From positions 434,001-498,000 of the forward strand of contig NZ_JMLE01000001.1 of NCBI RefSeq assembly GCF_000685965.1: a stretch of 64,000 nt of DNA. The letters are read 5' to 3'. Shown piece by piece: positions 1 to 8,391 of the stretch (its first letter is position 1; every line of letters starts with the position of its first letter). The DNA comes from Arthrobacter sp. UNC362MFTsu5.1 (lineage in GTDB: Bacteria > Actinomycetota > Actinomycetes > Actinomycetales > Micrococcaceae). The notes beneath the pieces are model-generated. The model searched no databases. It worked only from the letters and a program-made list of their open reading frames with translations, and was not told the DNA's origin. The translations under genes were made by a program, and so were the position numbers.

Positions 1-1290
1 GGTATGGCCCACGATCGCGACGGTCTGCCCCGGCTCGGCGGTGAAGGACAATTCCTCGACCACCGGAACGTCACGGCTGTAGCCGAAGGTGACGGCGTCG
101 AACACCACCCGGCCGCCGGTGGCGCCAACGGTGACGCCGTCCGTTGGCGCGCCTTCGGCCGGACCGGCCCCGGGCGGGTCGGCTTCGGCCGGGTCGGCCC
201 TGTGCTGGCCGGACCCGGCCCGTCCTGCCGGGTCCTGCCCGGCTCCGTCGCGTGGTATCTCCGGCGCGTCCAGCAGGGCGAACACGCGTTCAGCCGACGC
301 CATGCAGGACTGGATCAGGGTCAGCATGCCGCCGATCTGGCCGATGGGCTGGCTGAAAAGCCTGCTGAACTGGATGAAGGCCTGGACCCCGCCGATGGTC
401 ATGGCACCTGCCGTGACCTGCAGCGCGCCCACCACGGCCACCGCAATGTAATTGAGGTTTGAAACAAACACCAGCAGCGGCTGCACGGCGCCGGAAACGT
501 ACTGGGCACGTGCGCTGGTCCGGAAGAGCCGGTCATTGCTGTTGGTGAAGATCTCGGTGGCCATGCCCTGCCGGCCGAAAGCCTTGAGCACCTCGTGCCC
601 CGTGATGTACTCCTCCAGGTGCGCGTTGAGCTCACCCGTGGTGGTCCACTGCTCGGAAAAGTGGGCCTGGGACTTGCGGGCTATCAATACCGTCACCACC
701 GTGGAAAACGGCACGGTCACAAGGGCAATGACCGCCAGCAGCGGCGAAAGCCACAACATCATGGACAACGCGCCGAGGAGCATCAGCACCGACAGGATCA
801 GCTGGTTCAGCAACTGGTTCATGGCCTGCGAGATGTTGTCGACGTCGTTCGTTGCGCGGCTGAGGACATCGCCGCGCCGCTGCTCGTCGAAATGCGCGGA
901 CGGCAGCCTCGCCAGTTTGTCCTCCACCGCGGCCCGCAGCCCGTAGCTCACCCGTTGCACCGCCATGGCGGTGACCGCTCCCTGGACCCAGCTGAACACC
1001 GACGCACCGATGTACATCACCGCGACCACCAGCAGCAGTGCTGCCAGCTGCTGTTCGTTGAAGGTCCCTCCAAAAACACCTTCAACCACGACGTCGGTGG
1101 CGTCACCCAGCAGCTTGGGGGCCGACACGTTGAGCGCCACAAACGCGCAGGTGGCCACGACAGCGGCGAGCATGCGCCACTTAACCGGCCGCAGCAGTCC
1201 AAGCAGCCGCCTCCCGGTAGCCCAGGCGCCGGCACCTGCTCCGGCCACCGCCGTCGTCGTCGGTGTGGTTTTTGTGGTGGCAGTCCTCAC
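1..1290 (-). CDS. ABC exporter half-transporter (TMD-NBD), 3' part cut by window edge
   Basis: Partial gene; 430 codons are visible and it runs off the left edge. It starts at GTG 1290, overlapping the TGA of the upstream exporter gene by 4 nt (GTGA), so the two are translationally coupled and probably form a heterodimer. The N-terminal two thirds is an ABC type-1 membrane domain with the intracellular loop motif SRATNDVDNISQAMNQ. A Gly/Ala/Pro-rich linker of roughly 35 residues follows, then the start of the nucleotide-binding domain (VVFDAVTFGY, AEPGQTVAIVG). The Walker A lysine lies just outside the window, so whether this NBD has complete catalytic residues cannot be judged. Substrate unknown. 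Confidence 0.9.
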   Translation of the reverse strand, partial: MRTATTKTTPTTTAVAGAGAGAWATGRRLLGLLRPVKWRMLAAVVATCAFVALNVSAPKLLGDATDVVVEGVFGGTFNEQQLAALLLVVAVMYIGASVFSWVQGAVTAMAVQRVSYGLRAAVEDKLARLPSAHFDEQRRGDVLSRATNDVDNISQAMNQLLNQLILSVLMLLGALSMMLWLSPLLAVIALVTVPFSTVVTVLIARKSQAHFSEQWTTTGELNAHLEEYITGHEVLKAFGRQGMATEIFTNSNDRLFRTSARAQYVSGAVQPLLVFVSNLNYIAVAVVGALQVTAGAMTIGGVQAFIQFSRLFSQPIGQIGGMLTLIQSCMASAERVFALLDAPEIPRDGAGQDPAGRAGSGQHRADPAEADPPGAGPAEGAPTDGVTVGATGGRVVFDAVTFGYSRDVPVVEELSFTAEPGQTVAIVGHT

Positions 1291-3035
1291 AGCCGGCCTC
1301 CCAACGCGAGCTGAGAGGCGGCGATTTCCTGGTAGACCGTCGAGGTGCGCATGAGTTCGGCATGCGTCCCCTGGGCAACGAGCCTCCCCTGGTCCAGCAC
1401 CAGGATGAGTCCGGCGTCAAGGATGGTGGCGATGCGTTCCGCGACGATGATGACGGTGGACCGGTGCGTGAGCGGGACGAGGGCCTGGCGGAGGCGGGCG
1501 TCCGTGGCGTAGTCCAGCGCCGAGAGGCTGTCATCGAAAACGTATACGGGAGCGTCCCGGAGCAGTGCGCGGGCGATGCACAGCCGTTGGCGCTGCCCGC
1601 CGGAGAAGTTCGTTCCGCCCTGGCTCACGGGGCTATGGATCCCGTCCGGGAGGTCGCGCACAAAGTCCTCCGCCTGGGCGGTGCGGAGCGCACGAAGGAG
1701 GTCCGCGTCGCTGGCCTCCGGGGCCGCTATCCTCAGGTTCTCGGCCACGGTCCCGGAAAAGAGGTAGGCACGCTGGGGCACCAGTGACAGGCTGTCGCGG
1801 AGGAAATGGACGGGAAGTGACTTGACGTTGTGGCCGCCGATCAGGACCTCTCCGGAAGTGGTTTCCAGGAACCGGGGCAGCAGGTTGAGCAGCGTTGTCT
1901 TGCCGCTGCCGGTGGAACCGATGATGGCGGTGACTGTGCCCGGCGAGGCCGTGAAACTGATGCGGTCCAGCACGGGTGCTTCCGCTCCGGGGTAGGCAAA
2001 AGTGACGTTGCGGAATTCCACCGTGCCACCGGGAGTCCGCCGCGCGTGGGGCAGCCCGGCCCGGGAAATCGGTGCATCCGCGATGGCGGGGCGGGTGTCC
2101 AGCACGGCCTGGATCCGTTCGGCGCACACCGCGGCGCGGGGTGCCGTCATCAGCACGTACATTGCCATCATGATGGCAATGAGGATCTGCAGGATGTAGG
2201 CAATGAAGGCCGTCAGCGAACCGATCTGCATGTCCCCGGCCTGGATCCGGTGGCCGCCGAACCACACCACGCCCACCGACGACAGGTTCACCACGATCAT
2301 GATCAGCGGCAGCATCGCTGCCACCAGCAAAGCAGACTGCAGGTTGTTCCGGGTCAGTTCACGGTTGACGACGGCGAAGCGGTGCGCCTCATGTGCTTGG
2401 CGGACGAAGGCACGGATGACGTTGGCTCCGATGATCTGCTCCCGCAACACCCTGCCGATGCGGTCGATCAGGACCTGGCCCTCCCGGTACAGGGGCACGA
2501 GCCGGCGCACGATGACGAACATGATGAGCACCAGCACCGGAATGATGGCCACCACAATGCCGGACAGCACCACGTCCTGGTTGAGGGCCAGCACGATCCC
2601 GCCGATTCCCATGGCGGGAGCTGCCACGAGCATGGTGAAGACCAGCACGGCCAGTGCCTGGATCTGCTGGACATCATTGGTGCCGCGGGTGACCAGGCTG
2701 GGCACGCCGAACGCGCCAACCTCCTGGGAGGAGAGCGACTGGACCTTGGCGAAGAGTTCCTGGCGGAGCCGGTGGCCGAGCTTCATCGCCACATTGGCGC
2801 TGAAGTACCCTGCGGCAAGGGCAGCCGCCACCTGGACGGCGGCTATTCCCGCCATCCAGCCGCCCAGCCGAAGGATAACGTCCGTGTTCCCCTTGACGAT
2901 TCCGTCGTCAATGACGGCGGCATTGAGCGTGGGCAGCAACAGGTTGGCCGTGGTCTGGACAAGCTGCAGCAGCACGATGGCCAGGACCACCGGCTTATGC
3001 TCGGCGAGCAGCCGCAGCATCATGCCTCGGAGCAC
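1287..3035 (-). CDS. ABC exporter half-transporter with degenerate NBD
   Basis: 582 residues: six-helix ABC type-1 membrane domain (about 10-310), then an ATP-binding domain (about 338-582) with Walker A GSTGSGKTT (373-381), signature FSGGQ (477-481) and Walker B VYVFDD (497-502). The catalytic Glu after Walker B is Asp502 and the H-switch His is Glu533 (VAERIATI), so this half probably forms the degenerate ATP site of a heterodimeric exporter, as known for TM287/288- and LmrCD-type pairs. The partner overlaps its 3' end by 4 nt. The gene starts 27 nt after tam. Exported substrate (drug, lipid or siderophore) cannot be inferred. Confidence 0.92.
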   Translation of the reverse strand: MLRGMMLRLLAEHKPVVLAIVLLQLVQTTANLLLPTLNAAVIDDGIVKGNTDVILRLGGWMAGIAAVQVAAALAAGYFSANVAMKLGHRLRQELFAKVQSLSSQEVGAFGVPSLVTRGTNDVQQIQALAVLVFTMLVAAPAMGIGGIVLALNQDVVLSGIVVAIIPVLVLIMFVIVRRLVPLYREGQVLIDRIGRVLREQIIGANVIRAFVRQAHEAHRFAVVNRELTRNNLQSALLVAAMLPLIMIVVNLSSVGVVWFGGHRIQAGDMQIGSLTAFIAYILQILIAIMMAMYVLMTAPRAAVCAERIQAVLDTRPAIADAPISRAGLPHARRTPGGTVEFRNVTFAYPGAEAPVLDRISFTASPGTVTAIIGSTGSGKTTLLNLLPRFLETTSGEVLIGGHNVKSLPVHFLRDSLSLVPQRAYLFSGTVAENLRIAAPEASDADLLRALRTAQAEDFVRDLPDGIHSPVSQGGTNFSGGQRQRLCIARALLRDAPVYVFDDSLSALDYATDARLRQALVPLTHRSTVIIVAERIATILDAGLILVLDQGRLVAQGTHAELMRTSTVYQEIAASQLALGGRL

Positions 3036-3062
3036 CGCACCTCCCCCCGCCGGGACGGCATG

Positions 3063-3839
3063 TCAGCCCCGTTTCCGCGCGACTGCGAAGATCCTCCGGA
3101 ACGGAAAAACGGTGCCATGGGCGGTGGCAGGATAGGCGTCCCTGAGCAGCTCCGAGTATTCGGCCTCGAATTCCGCGGCCTCGGCCGGAGCGAGCGCCGA
3201 CAGCACCGGCCGCAGCCCTGCACCCCTGACCCATTCCAGCACCGGGTCCGGTCCGTGGAGCACCTGCTGGTAGGTGGTCTCCCAGGCGTCAGCCTCACAG
3301 CCGGCGTCGAGCATGATGTTCAGGTACCCGGCGGGTTCGGCCACGGCGTCGTCGTGGCGCAGGATGCCGCCGAGCGTATCCTTCCAGCGGACGGACTCGG
3401 CGAGCTGCCTCATCAGCACGTGCGAGGGCGACCTGAAATTTCCGGGAACCTGCAGGGCGAACCAGGCGCCGGGCTTGAGCGCCTCGAGCCAGCCGGCCAG
3501 CAAGGCGGGGTGGCCGGGGACCCATTGGAGGGCGGCGTTGGACACCACCACGTCGGTTTGGTCCGAGGGCATCCATTCGGTGATGTCCTGCAGCGCGAAG
3601 GAAAGATTGGCGGACCGTGCCTGGGCCGCTGCCTGACGCAGCATCTCGGCGGAGGAGTCTATTCCCACCACGTCGGCCTGGGGCCAGCGCTCTGCGAGGG
3701 TGGCCGTCAGGTTTCCGGGTCCGCAGCCGAGGTCCACCACGTGGCGTGGCTTCTCGGCAAGGACCCGCGCGGTGAGGTCAAAATACGGCCTGTCGCGATG
3801 GTTCCCGAACTCCACGTACTTCGCAGGATCCCACTTCAA
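3063..3839 (-). CDS. tam: trans-aconitate 2-methyltransferase
   Basis: 258 residues, class I SAM-dependent methyltransferase. The SAM-binding motif DLGCGPGN is at residues 36-43 and the N-terminus MKWDPAKYVEFGNHRDRPYF is the hallmark of Tam, which methylates trans-aconitate, an inhibitor of aconitase formed spontaneously from cis-aconitate. Length matches the family (about 250-260). The start codon is TTG, chosen because GGAGGG lies 5 nt upstream and the conserved N-terminus begins there. The ABC exporter pair follows after 27 nt, probably in the same transcript though functionally unrelated. Confidence 0.88.
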   Translation of the reverse strand: MKWDPAKYVEFGNHRDRPYFDLTARVLAEKPRHVVDLGCGPGNLTATLAERWPQADVVGIDSSAEMLRQAAAQARSANLSFALQDITEWMPSDQTDVVVSNAALQWVPGHPALLAGWLEALKPGAWFALQVPGNFRSPSHVLMRQLAESVRWKDTLGGILRHDDAVAEPAGYLNIMLDAGCEADAWETTYQQVLHGPDPVLEWVRGAGLRPVLSALAPAEAAEFEAEYSELLRDAYPATAHGTVFPFRRIFAVARKRG

Positions 3840-3878
3840 AGACGCCCTCCAATGACTCGTGCTGTTGCCGTCAGGCCG

Positions 3879-3884
3879 AGCCTA
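3879..3884 (-). promoter_or_regulatory. -10 box for tam
   Basis: TAGGCT on the minus strand, about 40 nt before the TTG start, leaving a short leader that contains the GGAGGG ribosome-binding site. No convincing -35. Confidence 0.4.
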
Positions 3885-3935
3885 GCCCGGCCCGGCCCCG
3901 CGACCAAGGAAGAACCACCCATTGGCGGCGGGCAC

Positions 3936-3941
3936 TAAGCT
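3936..3941 (+). promoter_or_regulatory. -10 box, leaderless-type promoter of the DUF3516 helicase
   Basis: TAAGCT ends 8 nt before ATG 3950, so transcription should start at or next to the start codon. There is no Shine-Dalgarno sequence, which agrees with a leaderless mRNA. Confidence 0.5.
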
Positions 3942-3949
3942 TGAAAGCA

Positions 3950-6496
3950 ATGAAACTCGTTGAGCAGCTCCCTGTCCCGGCCAAACGCACCTCCAGCGGG
4001 ACGGACCATGATCCGGACGAGCTCTACACCCGCTTCGTCGAATGGACGGAAAGCCGCGGACTGTCCCTCTACGCCGCCCAGGATGAAGCCATCATGGAGC
4101 TGGCGTCCGGGGACAACGTCATTCTGGCTACTCCGACGGGTTCGGGCAAGTCCCTGGTGGCGATCGCCGCACACTTCCAGGCCATGGCGAGGGGCGACCG
4201 CAGCTACTACACGGCTCCCATCAAGGCACTGGTCTCGGAGAAGTTCTTCGCCCTGTGCGAGATCTTCGGGGCCGAAAACGTCGGCATGATCACGGGTGAC
4301 TCCGGGGTCAACCAGGACGCCCCCATTATCTGCTGCACCGCTGAAATCCTCGCCAACATCGCCCTGCGCGAGGGCTCCGGGGCGGACCTGGGCGCAGTGA
4401 TCATGGACGAGTTCCATTTCTACTCCGACCCCCAGCGAGGGTGGGCCTGGCAGGTACCGCTGCTGGAGCTTCCGCAGGCGCAGTTCCTGCTGATGTCCGC
4501 CACGCTGGGTGATGTCAGCCGTTTTGAGACCGGCCTTACCGAGCTGACCGGGCGCCGGACGACGACCGTCAGTTCTGCTGAACGCCCGATTCCGCTGCAC
4601 TACTACTACGAGCAGACGCCGGTCCACGAGACCTTGGAGGAGCTGCTCTCCACCAAACAGGTTCCGGTTTATGTGGTCCACTTCAGCCAGCTCGAGGCGA
4701 TCGACCGCGCGCAGAACCTGATGAGCATCAACGTCTGCACCCGCGAGGAAAAAGACAAGATCGCGGAACTCATTGCAGGGTTCCGTTTTGCGGCCGGCTT
4801 CGGCAAGACCCTGAACCGGCTGGTGCGGCACGGCATCGGCGTGCACCACGCCGGCATGCTGCCCAAGTACCGGCGGCTGGTGGAGCAGTTGGCGCAGGCC
4901 GGCCTGCTCAAGGTCATCTGCGGGACGGACACCCTCGGTGTGGGCATCAACGTGCCCATCCGCACCGTCCTGCTCACTGCCCTCAGCAAGTACGACGGCG
5001 TCCGCACCCGGCTGCTGAATTCGCGCGAGTTCCACCAGATCGCGGGGCGCGCAGGCCGTGCCGGCTACGACACCGCCGGCACGGTGGTGGTGCAGGCTCC
5101 CGAACACGTGATCGAAAACGTCAAGGCAATGGCCAAGGCCACTGCCAAATTCGGGGATGACCAGAAGAAGCTCCGCCAGGTGGTCAAGCGGAAACCGCCG
5201 GAGGGCTTCGTGTCCTGGGGCGAACCCACCTACAACCGACTGGTGGACTCCGTCCCGGACCCGCTCACCTCCAGCTTCACCGTCACGCACGCCATGCTGA
5301 TGAACCTGATGGAACGGCCCGGCGACCCCTTCAAGGCCGCCCGGCGGCTGCTCACGGAAAACCACGAACCCCGCAGCTCCCAGCTGCAGCTGATGAAGAA
5401 GGCCCTGGGCATCTACCGGGAACTGCTGGCCGCCGGCGTGGTGGAGCGGATTCCGCCCGGGGAACAGGGCCCCGATGGCAGGACCGTCAGGCTCACCGTC
5501 CACCTGCAGGCCAACTTCGCGCTGAACCAGCCGCTCTCGCCGTTCGCGCTGGCGGCGCTGGAGCTCCTGGACCCGGAGTCGCCGTCGTACGCCCTGGACG
5601 TCGTCTCCGTGATCGAATCCACGCTGGAAAAGCCCCGGCAGATCCTGTCTGCGCAGCAGAAGAAGGCCCGCGGCGAAGCCATCGCCGCCATGAAGGCCGA
5701 CGGCATTGAGTATGACCAGCGGATGGCCATGCTCGAAGACGTCACCTACCCCCAGCCGCTCGCGGAAATCCTGGGCGAGGCCTTCGACGTCTATCGGAAG
5801 GCCGCGCCCTGGATCGGCGATTTCGAGCTAGCCCCCAAATCCGTGGTCCGGGACATGTACGAGCGGGCCATGAACTTCGGCGAATTCGTCCAGTTCTACG
5901 GGCTGGCGCGTTCCGAGGGCATTGTGCTGCGGTACCTCGCCGACGGTTTCAAGGCGCTACGCCAGACTGTTCCGCAGGACGCCCTGCGGGAGGACCTCGA
6001 GGACCTGATTGCCTGGCTGGGCGAGCTGGTCCGGCAGGTCGATTCGAGCCTCCTGGACGAATGGGAGGAGCTGACCTCCGGCGCCGCACCGACCCCGCAC
6101 GACGCTCCCCCGCCCCCGCCGCCGTCGCTGACGTCCAACATCCGGGCGTTCCGCGTGATGGTCCGCAACGAGATGTTCCGGCGCGTGGAGCTTTTCGCCG
6201 ACGAGGCGGCCACGGAACTCGGCGAACTCGACGCCGCCGCCGGCTGGGACGCCGACCGCTGGGAGGACGTCCTGGACGACTACTTTGACGAACACAACGA
6301 CATCGGCACCGGACCGGACGCCCGCGGTCCGGGCCTGCTGATCATCACCGAAGAGCCGGGGATGTGGAAGGTCCGGCAGATCTTTGACGATCCTGCAGGC
6401 AACCACGACTGGGGGATCTCGGCGGAGGTGGACCTGGCGGCGTCTGACGAAACCGGAACGGCAGTGGTCCGGGTGACCGACGTGAACCGGCTGTAG
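3950..6496 (+). CDS. DEAD/DEAH-box helicase with C-terminal DUF3516 (Ski2-like SF2)
   Basis: 848 residues. Superfamily 2 helicase core: motif I TPTGSGKS (61-68), motif II DEFH followed by FYSDPQRGW, motif III LLMSATLG, and motif VI QIAGRAGRAGYDTAG. The DEFH box and the spacing are those of Ski2/Lhr-like RNA helicases. The C-terminal half is the DUF3516 region found almost only in actinobacteria; its role is unknown, RNA processing or turnover being the usual guess. Start set at ATG 3950 because of the -10 box 8 nt upstream; an in-frame TTG at 3941 would add three residues but lies inside that box. An acidic, proline-rich linker (PTPHDAPPPPPPSL) splits the C-terminal region. Confidence 0.9.
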   Translation: MKLVEQLPVPAKRTSSGTDHDPDELYTRFVEWTESRGLSLYAAQDEAIMELASGDNVILATPTGSGKSLVAIAAHFQAMARGDRSYYTAPIKALVSEKFFALCEIFGAENVGMITGDSGVNQDAPIICCTAEILANIALREGSGADLGAVIMDEFHFYSDPQRGWAWQVPLLELPQAQFLLMSATLGDVSRFETGLTELTGRRTTTVSSAERPIPLHYYYEQTPVHETLEELLSTKQVPVYVVHFSQLEAIDRAQNLMSINVCTREEKDKIAELIAGFRFAAGFGKTLNRLVRHGIGVHHAGMLPKYRRLVEQLAQAGLLKVICGTDTLGVGINVPIRTVLLTALSKYDGVRTRLLNSREFHQIAGRAGRAGYDTAGTVVVQAPEHVIENVKAMAKATAKFGDDQKKLRQVVKRKPPEGFVSWGEPTYNRLVDSVPDPLTSSFTVTHAMLMNLMERPGDPFKAARRLLTENHEPRSSQLQLMKKALGIYRELLAAGVVERIPPGEQGPDGRTVRLTVHLQANFALNQPLSPFALAALELLDPESPSYALDVVSVIESTLEKPRQILSAQQKKARGEAIAAMKADGIEYDQRMAMLEDVTYPQPLAEILGEAFDVYRKAAPWIGDFELAPKSVVRDMYERAMNFGEFVQFYGLARSEGIVLRYLADGFKALRQTVPQDALREDLEDLIAWLGELVRQVDSSLLDEWEELTSGAAPTPHDAPPPPPPSLTSNIRAFRVMVRNEMFRRVELFADEAATELGELDAAAGWDADRWEDVLDDYFDEHNDIGTGPDARGPGLLIITEEPGMWKVRQIFDDPAGNHDWGISAEVDLAASDETGTAVVRVTDVNRL

Positions 6497-6503
6497 TCGC
6501 TAG

Positions 6504-6509
6504 TAAACT
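6504..6509 (+). promoter_or_regulatory. -10 box, leaderless-type promoter of the GNAT gene
   Basis: TAAACT ends 6 nt before ATG 6516, the second of two adjacent ATG codons. It begins 7 nt after the helicase stop codon, so the GNAT gene can be expressed on its own. Confidence 0.5.
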
Positions 6510-6515
6510 CGAATG

Positions 6516-7016
6516 ATGAGTGCAATCCGGCCCGCCACCGTTGAAGATGTCCCCGTCATCCTGCAGATGATCCACGAACTGGCTGTCTACGAGAAGGAAC
6601 CCGACGCCGTCCGGAACACACCGGAAATGCTCACCGGAGTCCTGTTCGGCGAGAACCCGAGGGTTTTTGCCGCCATGGCTGAAAACGAATCCGGCGAGAT
6701 CCGGGGTTTCGCGCTGTGGTTCCTGAACTATTCCACCTGGGAAGGCGTCCACGGCATCTACCTCGAGGACCTGTACGTGACTCCGGAGGCGCGCGGCGAG
6801 GGCCACGGCAAGGCGCTGCTGCAGCACCTGGCGGCCACCGCCGTCGAACGCGGCTATGCCCGCGTTGAATGGAGCGTTCTGGACTGGAACGAACCGTCCA
6901 TTAACTTCTACAAGAAACTCGGCGCATTCCCCATGGAGGAATGGTCAACATTCCGGCTGACCGGGGAAGCCCTCGAGTCGTTCGGAACCGCCCGTGAGGC
7001 GCACGTCCTTGGCTGA
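6516..7016 (+). CDS. GNAT N-acetyltransferase (diamine acetyltransferase-like)
   Basis: 166 residues from the second ATG (6516); the first ATG, at 6513, would add one Met. Single GNAT fold with acetyl-CoA loop VTPEARGEGHGKALLQHL and C-terminal strand VEWSVLDWNEPSINFYKKLGA, a pattern shared with spermidine/spermine and other amine acetyltransferases. The acceptor cannot be fixed from sequence. A TANNNT box 6 nt upstream suggests leaderless expression. The 3' end overlaps the possible GTG start of the next gene. Confidence 0.85.
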   Translation: MSAIRPATVEDVPVILQMIHELAVYEKEPDAVRNTPEMLTGVLFGENPRVFAAMAENESGEIRGFALWFLNYSTWEGVHGIYLEDLYVTPEARGEGHGKALLQHLAATAVERGYARVEWSVLDWNEPSINFYKKLGAFPMEEWSTFRLTGEALESFGTAREAHVLG

Positions 7017-8391
7017 TCTTCCGATGACCGGCCTGGCCGCCGTGGGAATGCTGGAGGCTGCCGCCGCCGCCGACGTGCCGGCTGTTCCCCACACTGTTAA
7101 GGCGCGGCACGAGTACCGCGGAATGCGTACGGCGGAGCACTTCTTTGAGGTGCCGCTGGACCACTTCAACGGCGGCACCGGGGAGACGGTCACGGTGTTT
7201 GCGCGGGAGTACGTCTCCGCGGACCACAGTGAGGAGGCCGCCGCCGACCTCCCGTGGCTCCTTTACCTGCAGGGCGGCCCCGGCGGCAGGGGCAACCGGT
7301 TTCCCTCCCTAGGCGGCTGGAGCAAAGCCGCCGCCAGGGACTTCCGCATCCTCATGCTGGACCAGCGCGGCACCGGGCTGTCCGCCCCGATCGACCGCAA
7401 CACGCTCCCGCTCCGCGGAAACGACGCCGACCAGCTGGAGTACCTGACCCACTTCCGGGCGGACTCGATTGTGGCAGACGCCGAGGCGATCAGGCATGCC
7501 CTCGGGTCCGGCCCGTGGACCATCTACGGGCAAAGCTACGGCGGTTTCTGCGCCCTGACCTACCTCTCCTTTGCACCGGAGGGACTTCGCGAGGCGCTCA
7601 TCACCGGCGGGCTGGGGCCGCTGGCAGGCCCTGCCGACAGGGTGTACCAGGCCACCTACCGCCGCGTGGCCGCCCGCAACGCCGAATACTTCAAGTCCTA
7701 CCCGGAGGACCGTGCCGCGGTCAGCCGGATTGCCCGGCACCTCCGCGACACAGAGGAGCACCTGCCCGACGGCCAGCGGCTCACCGTAGAGCGTTTCCAG
7801 ATGGTGGGGTCCTTCCTGGGCGGGAACACCAGGGTGGACACCCTGCACCACCTGCTCGAGGACGCCTTCGTGGCCACGCCCGACGGCGACCGCCTCTCTG
7901 ACTCCTTCCTGGAGCAGGTCCGCGGCATTGTCACCCGCGCCGGGAACCCGCTGTACGCCCTCATGCACGAGTCCATCTACGGCCAGGGCGAAGCCACGGA
8001 CTGGGCCGCGCTGCGGGTGCTCCAGGACTTTCCCGAGTTCCGCCCCGACGCCGCCGAGCCGCTGCTGACCGGAGAAATGGTCTATCCCTGGTATTTCGAG
8101 CAGGACGCGGCGCTCCGTCCGCTGCGGAATGTTGCACGGCTGCTGGCTGAGAAGGCCGACTGGAAACCGCTGTACGACCCGGAACGGCTTGCCGCGAACA
8201 CCGTCCCCGTTGCCGCCGCGGTGTACAGCGAGGACATCTACGTCGACCGGGACCTATCCCTCGAAACAGCGTCTGCCGTGCGCGGACTCCAGGTCTGGGA
8301 GACTGCTGAATTCCACCATGACGGCATTGCGGACGACGGCGAAGGCATCTTCGGGCGCCTGCTGGGAATGGTGCGTTCAGTCCGCAGCTGA
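6994..8391 (+). CDS. alpha/beta hydrolase, prolyl iminopeptidase-like (S33)
   Basis: Up to 465 residues. An S33-type alpha/beta hydrolase: oxyanion/HGGPG-equivalent YLQGGPGGRG, LDQRGTGLSAP, nucleophile elbow GQSYGG, and a late Asp/His pair (EDIYVD, EFHHDGI). It would release N-terminal proline or another small residue from peptides in the cytosol; no signal peptide is seen. The start is uncertain: GTG 6994 overlaps the GNAT gene by 23 nt, TTG 7009 and ATG 7024 are alternatives, and none has a strong ribosome-binding site. The 3' end overlaps the convergent MFS gene by 15 nt. Confidence 0.82.
   Translation: MRRTSLADLPMTGLAAVGMLEAAAAADVPAVPHTVKARHEYRGMRTAEHFFEVPLDHFNGGTGETVTVFAREYVSADHSEEAAADLPWLLYLQGGPGGRGNRFPSLGGWSKAAARDFRILMLDQRGTGLSAPIDRNTLPLRGNDADQLEYLTHFRADSIVADAEAIRHALGSGPWTIYGQSYGGFCALTYLSFAPEGLREALITGGLGPLAGPADRVYQATYRRVAARNAEYFKSYPEDRAAVSRIARHLRDTEEHLPDGQRLTVERFQMVGSFLGGNTRVDTLHHLLEDAFVATPDGDRLSDSFLEQVRGIVTRAGNPLYALMHESIYGQGEATDWAALRVLQDFPEFRPDAAEPLLTGEMVYPWYFEQDAALRPLRNVARLLAEKADWKPLYDPERLAANTVPVAAAVYSEDIYVDRDLSLETASAVRGLQVWETAEFHHDGIADDGEGIFGRLLGMVRSVRS

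Noticed and set aside
1830..3938. 702-codon plus-strand frame opposite the ABC exporter and tam
   Set aside because: Histidine/Gly/Asp-rich translation typical of antisense frames; runs across two real genes.
3935..5503. 522-codon minus-strand frame opposite the DUF3516 helicase
   Set aside because: Shadow frame over a helicase with complete motifs.
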